NCBI RefSeq assembly: GCF_000829415.1
Contig: NZ_AP014637.1
Location: 4,047,001 to 4,111,000, forward strand
Source of the DNA: Pseudomonas sp. StFLB209
GTDB taxonomy: Bacteria; Pseudomonadota; Gammaproteobacteria; Pseudomonadales; Pseudomonadaceae
Length of the DNA stretch: 64,000 nt
Direction of reading: 5' to 3'
The notes beneath the pieces are model-generated. The model ran no database searches. It had not been told where the DNA came from and was given only the letters and a program-made list of their open reading frames with translations. The position numbers and the translations under genes are program-made. Within the stretch, counting starts at the first letter, position 1. Each line of letters starts with the position of its first letter. Positions 36,658-47,823 of this stretch are shown one piece after another.

Positions 36658-37317
36658 ATGATGTTCAAGGCGCCGGACAGTCTGGCAGAGCAAATTGCCC
36701 AACATTTGGCCGAGCGGATCATCCGTGGCGAGCTTAAACCCGGCGAGCGTATCCAGGAGCAGAAAGTCACCCAGGCGCTGAATGTCAGCCGCGGCTCGGT
36801 ACGTGAAGCACTGCTGGTGCTGCAGCGCCGGCACCTGGTGGTGATCCTGCCGCGCCGTGGCGCCCAGGTCACGGCGCTCAACGCTCACCATGTGACCAGC
36901 CTGTGCAAGCTGATGAGCGAGCTGTACATCCTGCTGGCCATCGCGGTGTCCGAGCGCTGGCAAACGGAAAGTGACCTGCATGGGTTTCTGGCCATCCAGC
37001 AGCGCCTGACCGCCAGTTTCGAGCGTCAGGACGTCCAGGCCTTTGTCGATGACAGCTTCAGCATCATGCGCGCGGCGTTTCCGTTCGCCGACAACCCGTA
37101 CCTGCAAGAAACCATCGAGAACCTGCAGCCGTCGATGAGCCGCAACTATTACCTGGCCCTGGAGCAGCGCAAGGCCGAAATGGGCGATTTCCTGGTGCTG
37201 TTCGCGCAATTGCTGCAGGCGGTGATTGATCGCGAGCCGGCGCGCATCCGCAGCGTGCTCGCCGAATACGGCCAGCGCAATTGCCAGCTGGTGCTGGCTG
37301 CTTTGACGGCAGCCTGA
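36658..37317 (+). CDS. GntR/FadR-family transcriptional regulator (FCD type)
   Basis: The 219-aa regulator has an N-terminal winged helix (LAEQIAQHLAERIIRGELKPG, then VTQALNVSRGSVREALLVLQRRHLVV) and a C-terminal all-helical FCD ligand-binding domain. It is divergent from the guanine deaminase gene with a 156-nt spacer, so local control of purine use is a fair guess. It also precedes smc by only 4 nt on the same strand, so part of smc transcription may come from its promoter. Start 36658 follows GAAGGAATTAC. Confidence 0.88.
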   Translation: MMFKAPDSLAEQIAQHLAERIIRGELKPGERIQEQKVTQALNVSRGSVREALLVLQRRHLVVILPRRGAQVTALNAHHVTSLCKLMSELYILLAIAVSERWQTESDLHGFLAIQQRLTASFERQDVQAFVDDSFSIMRAAFPFADNPYLQETIENLQPSMSRNYYLALEQRKAEMGDFLVLFAQLLQAVIDREPARIRSVLAEYGQRNCQLVLAALTAA

Positions 37318-37321
37318 CCCC

Positions 37322-40300
37322 ATGCGCCTCAAATGCATCAAGCTGGCGGGGTTCAAATCCTTCGTCGACCCGACCACGGTGAACTTCCCCAGCAACATGG
37401 CGGCGGTGGTCGGCCCCAACGGTTGCGGCAAATCCAACATCATCGACGCGGTACGCTGGGTGATGGGCGAGAGTTCAGCGAAAAACCTGCGCGGCGAGTC
37501 GATGACCGACGTCATCTTCAATGGCTCGACCAGCCGCAAACCGGTCAGCCAGGCCAGTATCGAGCTGGTGTTCGATAACTCGGCCGGCACCCTGGTCGGT
37601 GAATACGCCGCTTACGCGGAAATCTCGATTCGCCGCAAGGTGACCCGCGAAAGCCAGAACACTTATTACCTCAACGGCGTCAAATGCCGCCGCAAGGACA
37701 TCACCGACATCTTCCTGGGCACCGGTCTGGGGCCGCGCAGTTACTCGATCATCGAACAAGGCATGATCTCCAAGCTGATCGAAGCCAAGCCTGAAGAACT
37801 GCGTAACTTTATCGAAGAAGCCGCCGGCATTTCCAAGTACAAGGAGCGCCGCCGCGAGACCGAAAGCCGTATTCGCCGCACCCAGGAAAACCTGGAGCGC
37901 CTGACCGACCTGCGCGAAGAACTCGAACGCCAGATCGAGCGTCTGCACCGTCAGGCCCAGGCAGCCGAAAAGTACCAACAGTACAAGGCCGAGGAGCGTC
38001 AGCTCAAGGCGCAACTGTCGGCCCTGCGCTGGCAGGCACTCAACGATCAGGTTCGCCAGCGCGAGTCGGTGATCGGCGACCAGGAAGTGGCTTTCGAGGC
38101 GCTGGTGGCTGAGCAGCGTAACGCTGACGCCGGGATCGAGCGGCTGCGTGACGGCCATCACGAGCTGTCAGAGCGTTTCAATCTGGTGCAGGGCCGCTTC
38201 TATTCGGTGGGCGGCGACATTGCCCGGGTCGAGCAGAGCATTCAGCACGGCCAGCAACGCCTGCGCCAGTTGCAGGACGACCTGCGCGAGGCCGAACGGG
38301 CGCGGCAAGAAACTGAATCGCACCTGGGCCATGACACCACCTTGCTGGCGACCCTGAACGAAGAGCTGGAAATGCTCGAACCCGAACAGGAAATGACCGC
38401 CGCCGCTGCCGAAGAGTCGGCCGTGGCGCTGGAAGGCGCCGAAGCCGCCATGCATGGCTGGCAAGAGCAATGGGACCAGTTCAACCAGCAGTCCGCCGAG
38501 CCACAGCGCCACGCCCAGGTGCAGCAGGCGCGCATTCAACAACTGGAGCAGGCCCTGGAACGGCTGGCCGAGCGCCAGCGGCGGCTGGCAGAAGAGTTGC
38601 AATTGCTCGCAGCCGACCCTGAAGACGCGGCGATCCAGGCGCTGGACGAAGAGTTGGCGACCCGCCAATTGACCCTTGAAGACCTGCACATGAGCGAGGA
38701 GCAGGTCGTCGAGCAACTGGAAAGCGTGCGTGCAACGCTGCAGCGCAGCACCCACGACCAGCAGCAGGCGCAAGGCGAACTGCAGCGGCTGCACGGTCGC
38801 CTGGCTTCGCTGGAGGCCCTGCAACAGGCTGCGCTGGACCCCGATAGCGGGACCGCCGAGTGGCTGCGTGATCAGCAGTTGAGCCAGCGGCCACGATTGG
38901 CTGAAGGGCTGAGCGTCGAATCAGGCTGGGAGCTGGCGGTCGAAACCGTGCTGGGCGCCGATTTGCAGGCGGTGCTGGTCGATGATTTCGCTGGGTTGGA
39001 TCTGGCCGGTTTCAGCCAGGGCGACCTGCGGCTGGTCAGCCCGGCCGGTGACGCGGCGCGGCTGCCGGGAAGCCTGCTGGATAAAGTCAGTAGCGATACT
39101 GACCTGTCGGCCTGGCTGGGCCAGGTGCTGCCAGTGCAGGATCTTGACGAAGCGCTGGCCAAACGTAGCGCTCTGAGCAGCGGGCAAAGCCTGATCAGCC
39201 GTGATGGCTATTGGGTAGGCCGGGACTTTCTCCGGGTTCGACGGGTCAGCGAGGCGCAGAGCGGGGTGTTGGCCCGTGGTCAGGAAATCCAGCAGTTGCA
39301 GCTCGAGCGTGACGAGCGTGAAGCGGCGCTGGCTGAGCTTGACGAGCGTCTGCAGGGGTTGCGTGAGCAGCAGACTCAGCAGGAACAGCAGCGGGAGGAA
39401 CTGCGCCGCAAGCTGCAGGACGAAAATCGCCAGCAGGGCGAGCTCAAGGCACGCCTGTCGGCAGCCAAAGCCAAGGCCGAGCAACTGACCCTGCGCCGCG
39501 TGCGGCTTGAAGAGGAACTGGCCGAACTGGCCGAGCAACGCAGCCTGGAGCATGAAAACCTCGGTGAGTCGCGCCTGCAATTGCAGGAAGCGCTCGACAG
39601 CATGGCGCTGGACACCGAGCAGCGGGAAGTGCTGCAAGAGCGCCGCGACAGCCTGCGCGAGCGGCTCGACCGGGTGCGCCAGGAGGCGCGCCAGCACAAG
39701 GACCGCAGCCATCAGTTGGCGGTACGCCTCGGCTCGCTCAAGGCCCAGCACAACTCCACTCATCAGGCCCTGGAGCGGCTGCGCATGCAGTCCGAGCGCC
39801 TCAGCGAACGCCGCGAGCAACTGAGCCTGAACCTGGAGGAGGGCGCGGCGCCGCTGGAAGAGTTACGCATGAAGCTCGAAGAGCTGCTGGAGCGGCGCAT
39901 GGTCGTCGATGACGAAATGCGCACCGCCAAAAATGCCCTGGAAGATGCCGACCGCGAATTGCGCGAGGTCGAGAAGCGCCGCAGCCAGGCCGAGCAACAG
40001 GCACAGCTGTTGCGCGGGCAACTGGAGCAGCAGCGCATGGACTGGCAGTCGCTGACCGTACGGCGCACCGCCTTGCGCGATCAACTGCACGAGGACGGTT
40101 ACGATCTCGATGGGGTGCTCGCCACCCTGTCGGCCGATGCCGACGAGCGTCAGGCCGAGCAAGAGCTGGAAAACATCGCCGCACGCATCCAGCGCCTGGG
40201 GGCGATCAACCTGGCGGCCATTGATGAATACCAGCAGCAGTCTGAGCGTAAGCGTTACCTGGATGCCCAGGACGCCGATCTGGTCGAAGCTCTGGACACG

Positions 40301-40810
40301 CTGGAGAACGTGATCCGCAAGATCGACAAGGAAACCCGCAACCGTTTCAAGGACACCTTCGATCAGATCAACAGCGGCGTGCAGACGCTTTTTCCAAAAG
40401 TTTTCGGTGGCGGCTCGGCTTATTTGGAACTGACGGGCGAAGATTTACTCGATACAGGGGTGACAATCATGGCGCGCCCCCCAGGCAAGAAGAACAGCAC
40501 CATTCATTTGTTGTCCGGTGGCGAGAAAGCCCTGACTGCTTTGTCTCTGGTGTTTTCGATATTCCAGCTCAATCCGGCGCCGTTCTGCATGCTCGACGAG
40601 GTCGATGCGCCGCTGGACGACGCCAACGTGGGCCGCTATGCACGTCTCGTGAAAGAAATGTCACAAACCGTGCAATTCATCTACATCACCCACAACAAGA
40701 TTGCCATGGAAATGGCTGATCAATTGATGGGGGTCACCATGCACGAACCCGGATGTTCGCGCTTGGTGGCGGTGGATGTCGAGGAAGCCATGGCCATGGT
40801 GGACGCCTGA
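37322..40810 (+). CDS. smc: Chromosome segregation protein SMC
   Basis: The 1162-aa ATPase is the core of the Smc-ScpAB condensin that compacts and separates the chromosome. The Walker A motif is GPNGCGKSN (residues 31-39). Two very long Gln/Glu/Arg-rich coiled coils flank a hinge at about residues 510-650. The ABC signature LSGGEKALTALSLVF and the Walker B motif MLDEVDAPLDD are near the C-terminus. Length is normal. The gene begins 4 nt after the GntR-type gene. scpA and scpB are not in the window; zipA and ligA follow, as in other pseudomonads. Confidence 0.97.
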   Translation: MRLKCIKLAGFKSFVDPTTVNFPSNMAAVVGPNGCGKSNIIDAVRWVMGESSAKNLRGESMTDVIFNGSTSRKPVSQASIELVFDNSAGTLVGEYAAYAEISIRRKVTRESQNTYYLNGVKCRRKDITDIFLGTGLGPRSYSIIEQGMISKLIEAKPEELRNFIEEAAGISKYKERRRETESRIRRTQENLERLTDLREELERQIERLHRQAQAAEKYQQYKAEERQLKAQLSALRWQALNDQVRQRESVIGDQEVAFEALVAEQRNADAGIERLRDGHHELSERFNLVQGRFYSVGGDIARVEQSIQHGQQRLRQLQDDLREAERARQETESHLGHDTTLLATLNEELEMLEPEQEMTAAAAEESAVALEGAEAAMHGWQEQWDQFNQQSAEPQRHAQVQQARIQQLEQALERLAERQRRLAEELQLLAADPEDAAIQALDEELATRQLTLEDLHMSEEQVVEQLESVRATLQRSTHDQQQAQGELQRLHGRLASLEALQQAALDPDSGTAEWLRDQQLSQRPRLAEGLSVESGWELAVETVLGADLQAVLVDDFAGLDLAGFSQGDLRLVSPAGDAARLPGSLLDKVSSDTDLSAWLGQVLPVQDLDEALAKRSALSSGQSLISRDGYWVGRDFLRVRRVSEAQSGVLARGQEIQQLQLERDEREAALAELDERLQGLREQQTQQEQQREELRRKLQDENRQQGELKARLSAAKAKAEQLTLRRVRLEEELAELAEQRSLEHENLGESRLQLQEALDSMALDTEQREVLQERRDSLRERLDRVRQEARQHKDRSHQLAVRLGSLKAQHNSTHQALERLRMQSERLSERREQLSLNLEEGAAPLEELRMKLEELLERRMVVDDEMRTAKNALEDADRELREVEKRRSQAEQQAQLLRGQLEQQRMDWQSLTVRRTALRDQLHEDGYDLDGVLATLSADADERQAEQELENIAARIQRLGAINLAAIDEYQQQSERKRYLDAQDADLVEALDTLENVIRKIDKETRNRFKDTFDQINSGVQTLFPKVFGGGSAYLELTGEDLLDTGVTIMARPPGKKNSTIHLLSGGEKALTALSLVFSIFQLNPAPFCMLDEVDAPLDDANVGRYARLVKEMSQTVQFIYITHNKIAMEMADQLMGVTMHEPGCSRLVAVDVEEAMAMVDA

Positions 40811-40999
40811 TTGCGGGCCGCCATGGCGGCAAATATGGCTTTTTGATAGGACGGTTGTGCGCCAGATAACGGTTCAGGACACAACAGGTGATACAGACGG
40901 TGTTAAGTTACCGAAGGTCGTGCTAGTTTAATGACCACTTTTTTATTTCAGCGTGGGCAAAATGCCAGTTAGAACATAGACTTGGCTCCACGTTTTAAA

Positions 41000-41020
41000 G
41001 GGGTTTAACCCCCTGGTTTT
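41000..41020 (+). terminator. Stem-loop with T-tract in the smc-zipA spacer
   Basis: GGGG (41000-41003) and CCCC pair around TTTAA, flanked by A/T pairing, and GGTTTT follows. It lies 190 nt after smc and 37 nt before zipA, so it may end smc transcripts or attenuate zipA. The rest of the 239-bp spacer presumably holds the zipA promoter. Confidence 0.4.
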
Positions 41021-41049
41021 CGAATTTCTCATTTGAGGCACTGGATTAC

Positions 41050-41940
41050 ATGGAAATCGGTCTGCGTGAGTGGCTGATCGTCATCGGCATTATCGTCATC
41101 GCCGGCATTCTCTTCGACGGCTGGCGCCGTATGCGCGGCGGCAAGGGTAAATTGAAATTCAGGCTTGACCGCAGCTACTCCAACCTGCCGGATGACGACG
41201 AAGCCACGTCGCCTGAGCTGTTGGGCCCCTCCCGGGTGCTGGAGTCGCAAAAAGAACCGGAACTCGACGAGCATGACCTGCCATCGATGAGCGCCGAAAC
41301 GCGCGAGCCGCGTCGGCGCTACAACGACAAGAAGCCGCGCAAGGACGAGCCGCAGGCGGGCGACCTTGAGCTGGACGACGAAACCCCCAGCTTCTCGGCC
41401 CGTGATCGTGAGCGTGACCGCGAAGAAGTGCTGGTGGCGGAAGAAAAACCGGCCTCACGCACCTCGTCCGGCTATGGCAATGTTTCTGACGACAAAGAGC
41501 AGACACCGCTGGAAGAAGTGCTGGTGATCAGCGTGATTTCCCGCGACGAAAGCGGCTTCAAGGGCCCGGCACTGCTGCAGAACATCCTGGAAAGCGGCCT
41601 GCGTTTCGGTGAAATGGACATTTTCCACCGCCACGAAAGCATGGCTGGCAACGGCGAAGTGCTGTTTTCCATGGCCAACGCGATCAAGCCGGGTGTGTTC
41701 GATCTGGACGACATCGACCATTTCAGCACCCGTGCGGTGAGCTTTTTCCTGGGGCTGCCAGGTCCGCGTCATCCCAAGCAGGCGTTTGACGTGATGGTTG
41801 CGGCGGCGCGCAAGCTGGCCCATGAGCTTAACGGTGAACTCAAGGACGATCAGCGCAGCGTGCTGACCGCCCAGACCATCGAACATTATCGCCAGCGCAT
41901 CGTCGAATTCGAGCGCCGTGCACTGACCCAGCGCCGCTGA
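41050..41940 (+). CDS. zipA: Cell division protein ZipA
   Basis: The 296-aa inner-membrane division protein anchors FtsZ. It has a short N-terminal periplasmic tip and one membrane helix (residues about 8-25, [17 protein letters not shown]). A charged and proline-containing linker runs to about 150. The C-terminal FtsZ-binding domain has [38 protein letters not shown] and [19 protein letters not shown]. This order and length fit ZipA well. It lies between smc and ligA, the normal pseudomonad arrangement. Confidence 0.96.
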   Translation: MEIGLREWLIVIGIIVIAGILFDGWRRMRGGKGKLKFRLDRSYSNLPDDDEATSPELLGPSRVLESQKEPELDEHDLPSMSAETREPRRRYNDKKPRKDEPQAGDLELDDETPSFSARDRERDREEVLVAEEKPASRTSSGYGNVSDDKEQTPLEEVLVISVISRDESGFKGPALLQNILESGLRFGEMDIFHRHESMAGNGEVLFSMANAIKPGVFDLDDIDHFSTRAVSFFLGLPGPRHPKQAFDVMVAAARKLAHELNGELKDDQRSVLTAQTIEHYRQRIVEFERRALTQRR

Positions 41941-41944
41941 GCGA

Positions 41945-41976
41945 GGCGGGCGCGGCATGCAGGCCCGCCCGTGTTT
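41945..41976 (+). terminator. Hairpin after zipA
   Basis: GGCGGGC (41945-41951) pairs with GCCCGCC (41963-41969) around an 11-nt loop, and CGTGTTTC follows. It is a moderate terminator candidate between zipA and ligA. Confidence 0.45.
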
Positions 41977-41992
41977 CACCCTTGCGTACTGA

Positions 41993-44401
<2,409 letters not shown>

Positions 44402-44565
44402 CGCGGCATGGCTTTTTTGCGGCGCTCATGCTGCCTCTGCGGGAGCGAATGGGGCGCTGTATCGTTAAACCTGTTGTGGCAGTTGCCGCTAAACCAGGCA
44501 GCGAATAAACGGAACCCCTGTAAACACCCATGATCTAGTCATGCAGGCCTACAGGGGAATCCGCC

Positions 44566-45729
44566 ATGTTCCAGTTCTTCGAGCAGTTGAGTTCGCGCAT
44601 CGCCGCGCCGTTCATCGGTGAAACCCGGCGCAATAGCAAAGTCTGGCAGTGCCGTTGCGGCCAGTCGGTGTTTTTCCCCAATACCCAATGCCTGGCCTGC
44701 GAAGCCGCGCTTGGCTGGCTGCCGGAGCAGGGCCGGGTCGTGGCGCTGGAACCGGCCGGTGAAGCCGGTAGCTGGCGGGTTGCGGATGAGGCGGGCGAGG
44801 GTGTTTATCGGCGCTGCGCCAACCTGGCAACGCCGGCGGCCTGCAACTGGCTGCTGCCGGTACATGATGCCGGTGACTTCTGTGTGGCCTGCAGCCTCAA
44901 TCGCACCATCCCTGACATGAGCATCCCGGAAAATCATGAGCGCTGGCGCAAGGTCGAGACCGCCAAGCGGCGCTTGGTGGCGCAGCTGATCGGCCTGGGC
45001 CTGAAGGTCATCCCCAAGAGCGTGGATGAACAGCGCGGTCTGGCCTTCGACTTCATCGGCATCGACCTGGAGGGCCGCAAGCCCACCACTGGCCACGCCA
45101 ACGGCTTGATCACGCTGGATATCAAAGAGGCCGACGACGCCCACCGCGAAGCGGTACGGGTGCAGATGCGCGAACCCTATCGGACCCTGCTCGGGCATTT
45201 TCGCCATGAAGTCGGCCACTACTACTGGGACCGGCTGATTGCCGATACTCACTGGCAAGCGCCGTTTCGCCAGTTGTTCGGCGACGAGCAAGCCAGCTAC
45301 GCCGATGCGCTGGAGCGGCATTACCAGAATGGTGCACCGACCGACTGGCAGGCCCGCTATGTCAGTGCCTACGCCACCATGCACCCTTGGGAAGACTGGG
45401 CCGAAACCTGGGCGCATTACCTGCACATGGTCGATGCGGTCGACACTGCACTGGGTTTTGGCATGAGCGCCCGTGACATGGAGCTGGACTACCAGCCATT
45501 CCCGCTCGACACCCTCTACCAGCCGCAGCACCCCGGCGGTCCTGCGTTCCTGGCCTTCGTCAACGCCTGGATCGAACTGGCCAGCATGCTTAACGAACTG
45601 TCGCGCAGCATGGGCCAACCGGACTTCTACCCCTTCGTCCTGACCCCGGCAGTGATCGCCAAGCTGCACTTTATCCACCTGGTGATCCAGGAGGCCGGCG
45701 GTAAGGCGGATGAGGTGGTACAGGTTTAG
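44566..45729 (+). CDS. Zinc-ribbon metallopeptidase (Peptidase_Mx type)
   Basis: The 387-aa protein starts with two zinc-ribbon-like cysteine clusters (WQCRCGQ with QCLACEAALG, then CNWLL with FCVACSLNRT). The peptidase motif HEVGH follows at residues 214-218 in LLGHFRHEVGHYYWDRL. A third ligand may lie in the downstream stretch HPWEDWAETWAHYLH. This matches the DUF/Peptidase_Mx family annotated as putative zinc-binding metallopeptidase. No signal peptide is present, so it is cytoplasmic. The substrate is not known. It is preceded by GGGGAA and stands alone between ligA and the 4.5S RNA gene. Confidence 0.82.
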   Translation: MFQFFEQLSSRIAAPFIGETRRNSKVWQCRCGQSVFFPNTQCLACEAALGWLPEQGRVVALEPAGEAGSWRVADEAGEGVYRRCANLATPAACNWLLPVHDAGDFCVACSLNRTIPDMSIPENHERWRKVETAKRRLVAQLIGLGLKVIPKSVDEQRGLAFDFIGIDLEGRKPTTGHANGLITLDIKEADDAHREAVRVQMREPYRTLLGHFRHEVGHYYWDRLIADTHWQAPFRQLFGDEQASYADALERHYQNGAPTDWQARYVSAYATMHPWEDWAETWAHYLHMVDAVDTALGFGMSARDMELDYQPFPLDTLYQPQHPGGPAFLAFVNAWIELASMLNELSRSMGQPDFYPFVLTPAVIAKLHFIHLVIQEAGGKADEVVQV

Positions 45730-45770
45730 CGCTTGTTGAGGCTGAAACGGGCTCCAGGGACGCCTATGTT

Positions 45771-45793
45771 GTAGGAGCGGCTTCAGCCGCGAA
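45771..45793. repeat. REP element
   Basis: GTAGGAGCGGCTTCAGCCGC is a typical Pseudomonas repetitive extragenic palindrome, GCGGCTTCAGCCGC being the stem. It lies 42 nt after the metallopeptidase gene and ahead of the SRP RNA promoter. Confidence 0.8.
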
Positions 45794-45838
45794 GATCCAA
45801 GTCCTTGACCCGATTAAATTTTTAATCGCAATCAGAGG

Positions 45839-45866
45839 TTGTATCTTGGCTCAGGACCGGTACAAT
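45839..45866 (+). promoter_or_regulatory. Putative sigma70 promoter of 4.5S RNA
   Basis: TTGTAT (45839-45844) and TACAAT (45861-45866) are separated by 16 nt. Transcription would begin near 45873, giving a short 5' extension removed from the SRP RNA. This is assigned by sequence only. Confidence 0.45.
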
Positions 45867-45897
45867 GGCGCGGCTCGCTGATGGCGAGCTGCGTTAT

Positions 45898-46008
45898 GGT
45901 GACCCCACCGGTCCCCCCGCAACGATTACCCGTTAACCTGGTCAGGTCCGGAAGGAAGCAGCCATAGCGGGAACATTGTGTGCCGGGGTGTGGCTGGTGG
46001 GGTTGCCA
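45898..46008 (+). ncRNA. ffs: 4.5S RNA of the signal recognition particle
   Basis: The central hairpin with GGTCAGGTCCGGAAGGAAGC, and CAGCC after it, is the universally conserved Ffh-binding loop. The ends GGTGACCCCACC and GGTGGGGTTGCC pair with wobbles to close a rod of about 111 nt. The RNA with Ffh targets membrane proteins to the translocon. End positions are approximate. Confidence 0.95.
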
Positions 46009-46018
46009 CCTTTCTCAA

Positions 46019-46037
46019 GGCTTGTTCAAGCCGTCTT
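46019..46037 (+). terminator. Terminator of 4.5S RNA gene
   Basis: GGCTT (46019-46023) pairs with AAGCC (46028-46032) around GTTC, followed by GTCTTT. The position 10 nt after the RNA end supports a terminator. Confidence 0.5.
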
Positions 46038-46188
46038 TGCTTAAAACAAATCTCAGGCCATTAGTACCGTCATCTCCGTCAATCGTGAGTATGTCTTCGG
46101 CCGGGCTTGTTGTCGCGCCAATACGCCTCTTTCAGGCTCATAACCGGGTTATCATGCCACCCAGTCCCCCGCGAGCCTTTCTATATTC

Positions 46189-46932
46189 ATGTTCACCATC
46201 ACCCGTCTGGAAAACCCGCCGCCCGAGTCGATCAAGAACCAGATCATGCAGATGGTCGTCGATTACGTGACCGATATCGGCATGGCGGGCATCTTGCCCA
46301 GCAACCCCTTGTACCCGCTGTACCAGTACGGGGTCGGCTTTGAGGTCAACCGTTATCAGGAAGCCATGGACGGGTCGTTGGGGTTGTCGGTGGAGCTGGT
46401 ACTGGCGCTGGACGCTGAAGATCCGGCCACGGTCGTCGGCTTTTTGCTGTATTTGCCTTATGAAGACGATCCCCAGGCTTGCGCGGTCGCCTATATGGCG
46501 GTGCTGGCCAGCCGGCGCCGGCAGGGTGTGGCGCGGGGCATGCTGGCGGCGATGCTGGCGCGTTATCCGCACGCCGAACTGGCCTGCTTTGCCAGCAAGG
46601 TGCCATGCTTTGAGGCACTGGGCTTTCAGGTGCTGGGCGCGCGCGGGCCGCAGGTGTTGATGAACAGCCACTCGCGCAGTTCCGATGGGCGGCTGGCGGT
46701 GCTGGATGTTGAGCCGATCTACCGCAGCGAGCAGGTGCAGCAGATCCACGCCTACCTGCTGAACCGTCATGGTCGGCGGGCGATGATCGATGCCGAGAAG
46801 AGCCGTGACCGTAACCTTGATCGCCTGGCGCGCCAGGCCGATGCATTGGTAGCCGAGCGGCTGGGCGAGGGCGCGTTGAATGCCGACCGGCGGCCGCTGC
46901 GCCTGGTTCAGGCGCCGGGTACTGAGGTGTAA
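46189..46932 (+). CDS. GNAT-family N-acetyltransferase
   Basis: The 247-aa protein has a GNAT fold in its first 150 residues: VAYMAVLASRRRQGVARGML is motif A with the acetyl-CoA pyrophosphate-binding RRRQGVARG, and FASKVPCFEALGFQVLG is motif B. The C-terminal 90 residues are a charged extension (SRDRNLDRLARQADALVAER) not typical of GNATs and of unknown role. The substrate is unknown. Its last 25 nt overlap the end of the convergent binding-protein gene. Confidence 0.82.
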   Translation: MFTITRLENPPPESIKNQIMQMVVDYVTDIGMAGILPSNPLYPLYQYGVGFEVNRYQEAMDGSLGLSVELVLALDAEDPATVVGFLLYLPYEDDPQACAVAYMAVLASRRRQGVARGMLAAMLARYPHAELACFASKVPCFEALGFQVLGARGPQVLMNSHSRSSDGRLAVLDVEPIYRSEQVQQIHAYLLNRHGRRAMIDAEKSRDRNLDRLARQADALVAERLGEGALNADRRPLRLVQAPGTEV

Positions 46933-47651
46933 CGCTCGATGATCTGCTGAATCTCTCCGGATTCGGTCATGTTCTGCAAGCTGTCCAGAATCTGCCTGAC
47001 CGGCAGTGCCGGGTCGTTGCGTACCACGCAGGCGGTGGGCTGTTCGCTGATTACTGACACCACTTTCAGGCGCTGCGCGGCGGGCAGTTCACGGTTGATC
47101 CAGTTCATCGTCAGTTCGTTGCTCACTGCATAGTTATAGCGAGCGGCGACCAGTTTGCGCAGCACATGCTCCTGGTTGCGCGCATCTTCACGCACCAGAT
47201 TGTGGCGGTCGAACAAGTGTTGCAGTTGCGGGTAGTTATAGCCCAGCACGGTGCCGACCACTTCGTTGTCGAACTGGTCCGGATAAGGGCCGACGGTGAC
47301 CGGCGAGGCAAGCAGCAGGTCACGCTGGATCAGGATCGGCTGGCTCCAGAGAAAATCACCTTTCAAGGGTGTGATCCAGGCTTTGGCGGTGTAGCAGCGC
47401 ACGTCGATTTCTGCGCTTTCCAGGGCGGCCTGGATGCGCAGGCGCGGCAACACATGAAATTCGGCCGGGCGCCCGACCTGCTGTGCCACGCGGGTCATGA
47501 TATCGAACAGAATGCCGGAAGTAGGCTGATGTTCGTCGATCTCGGCCAGTGGCATCGACCAGCTTTCGGACACCGCAAACCGCAGCGCAGGCTCATTGGC
47601 CGTGCTGGCCTGGCTGACCAGCAATAACAGGCTCAGCAGAATGCGGTGCAT
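46908..47651 (-). CDS. Periplasmic solute-binding protein (SBP_bac_3-like)
   Basis: The 247-aa protein has a signal peptide (MHRILLSLLLLVSQASTA, cut before NEPALRF). It then has a two-lobe binding-protein sequence with VSESWSMPLAEIDEHQPTSG, GILFDIMTRVAQQVGRP and a C-terminal LDSLQNMTESGEIQQIIERY, as in family 3 polar amino-acid binding proteins. No transporter genes adjoin it. GAGG precedes the start at 47651. It resembles the binding protein at 18253-19002 in size and type but not in detailed sequence. The ligand is unknown. Confidence 0.8.
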   Translation of the reverse strand: MHRILLSLLLLVSQASTANEPALRFAVSESWSMPLAEIDEHQPTSGILFDIMTRVAQQVGRPAEFHVLPRLRIQAALESAEIDVRCYTAKAWITPLKGDFLWSQPILIQRDLLLASPVTVGPYPDQFDNEVVGTVLGYNYPQLQHLFDRHNLVREDARNQEHVLRKLVAARYNYAVSNELTMNWINRELPAAQRLKVVSVISEQPTACVVRNDPALPVRQILDSLQNMTESGEIQQIIERYTSVPGA

Positions 47652-47823
47652 GGAGCCTCGCGGGGATCAACGGATTGAATTGACGGCATCGGCAAAGATT
47701 CTGACAGTGTAGATCGGGCTCTGTTCGTACTCTCGCTGCTCAGGGTAGCCGAGAGCAGATGCAATTTTAGCCTTCCTCCATTAGCATTGGCGGTCTTTCT
47801 GCTACCAGTCGCGACGGATTTCA

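Noticed and set aside
36502..37590. N-terminal extension of guanine deaminase to a start near 37590
   Set aside because: It would overlap the divergent GntR-type gene and the start of smc; family alignment and AGAGG support 36501.
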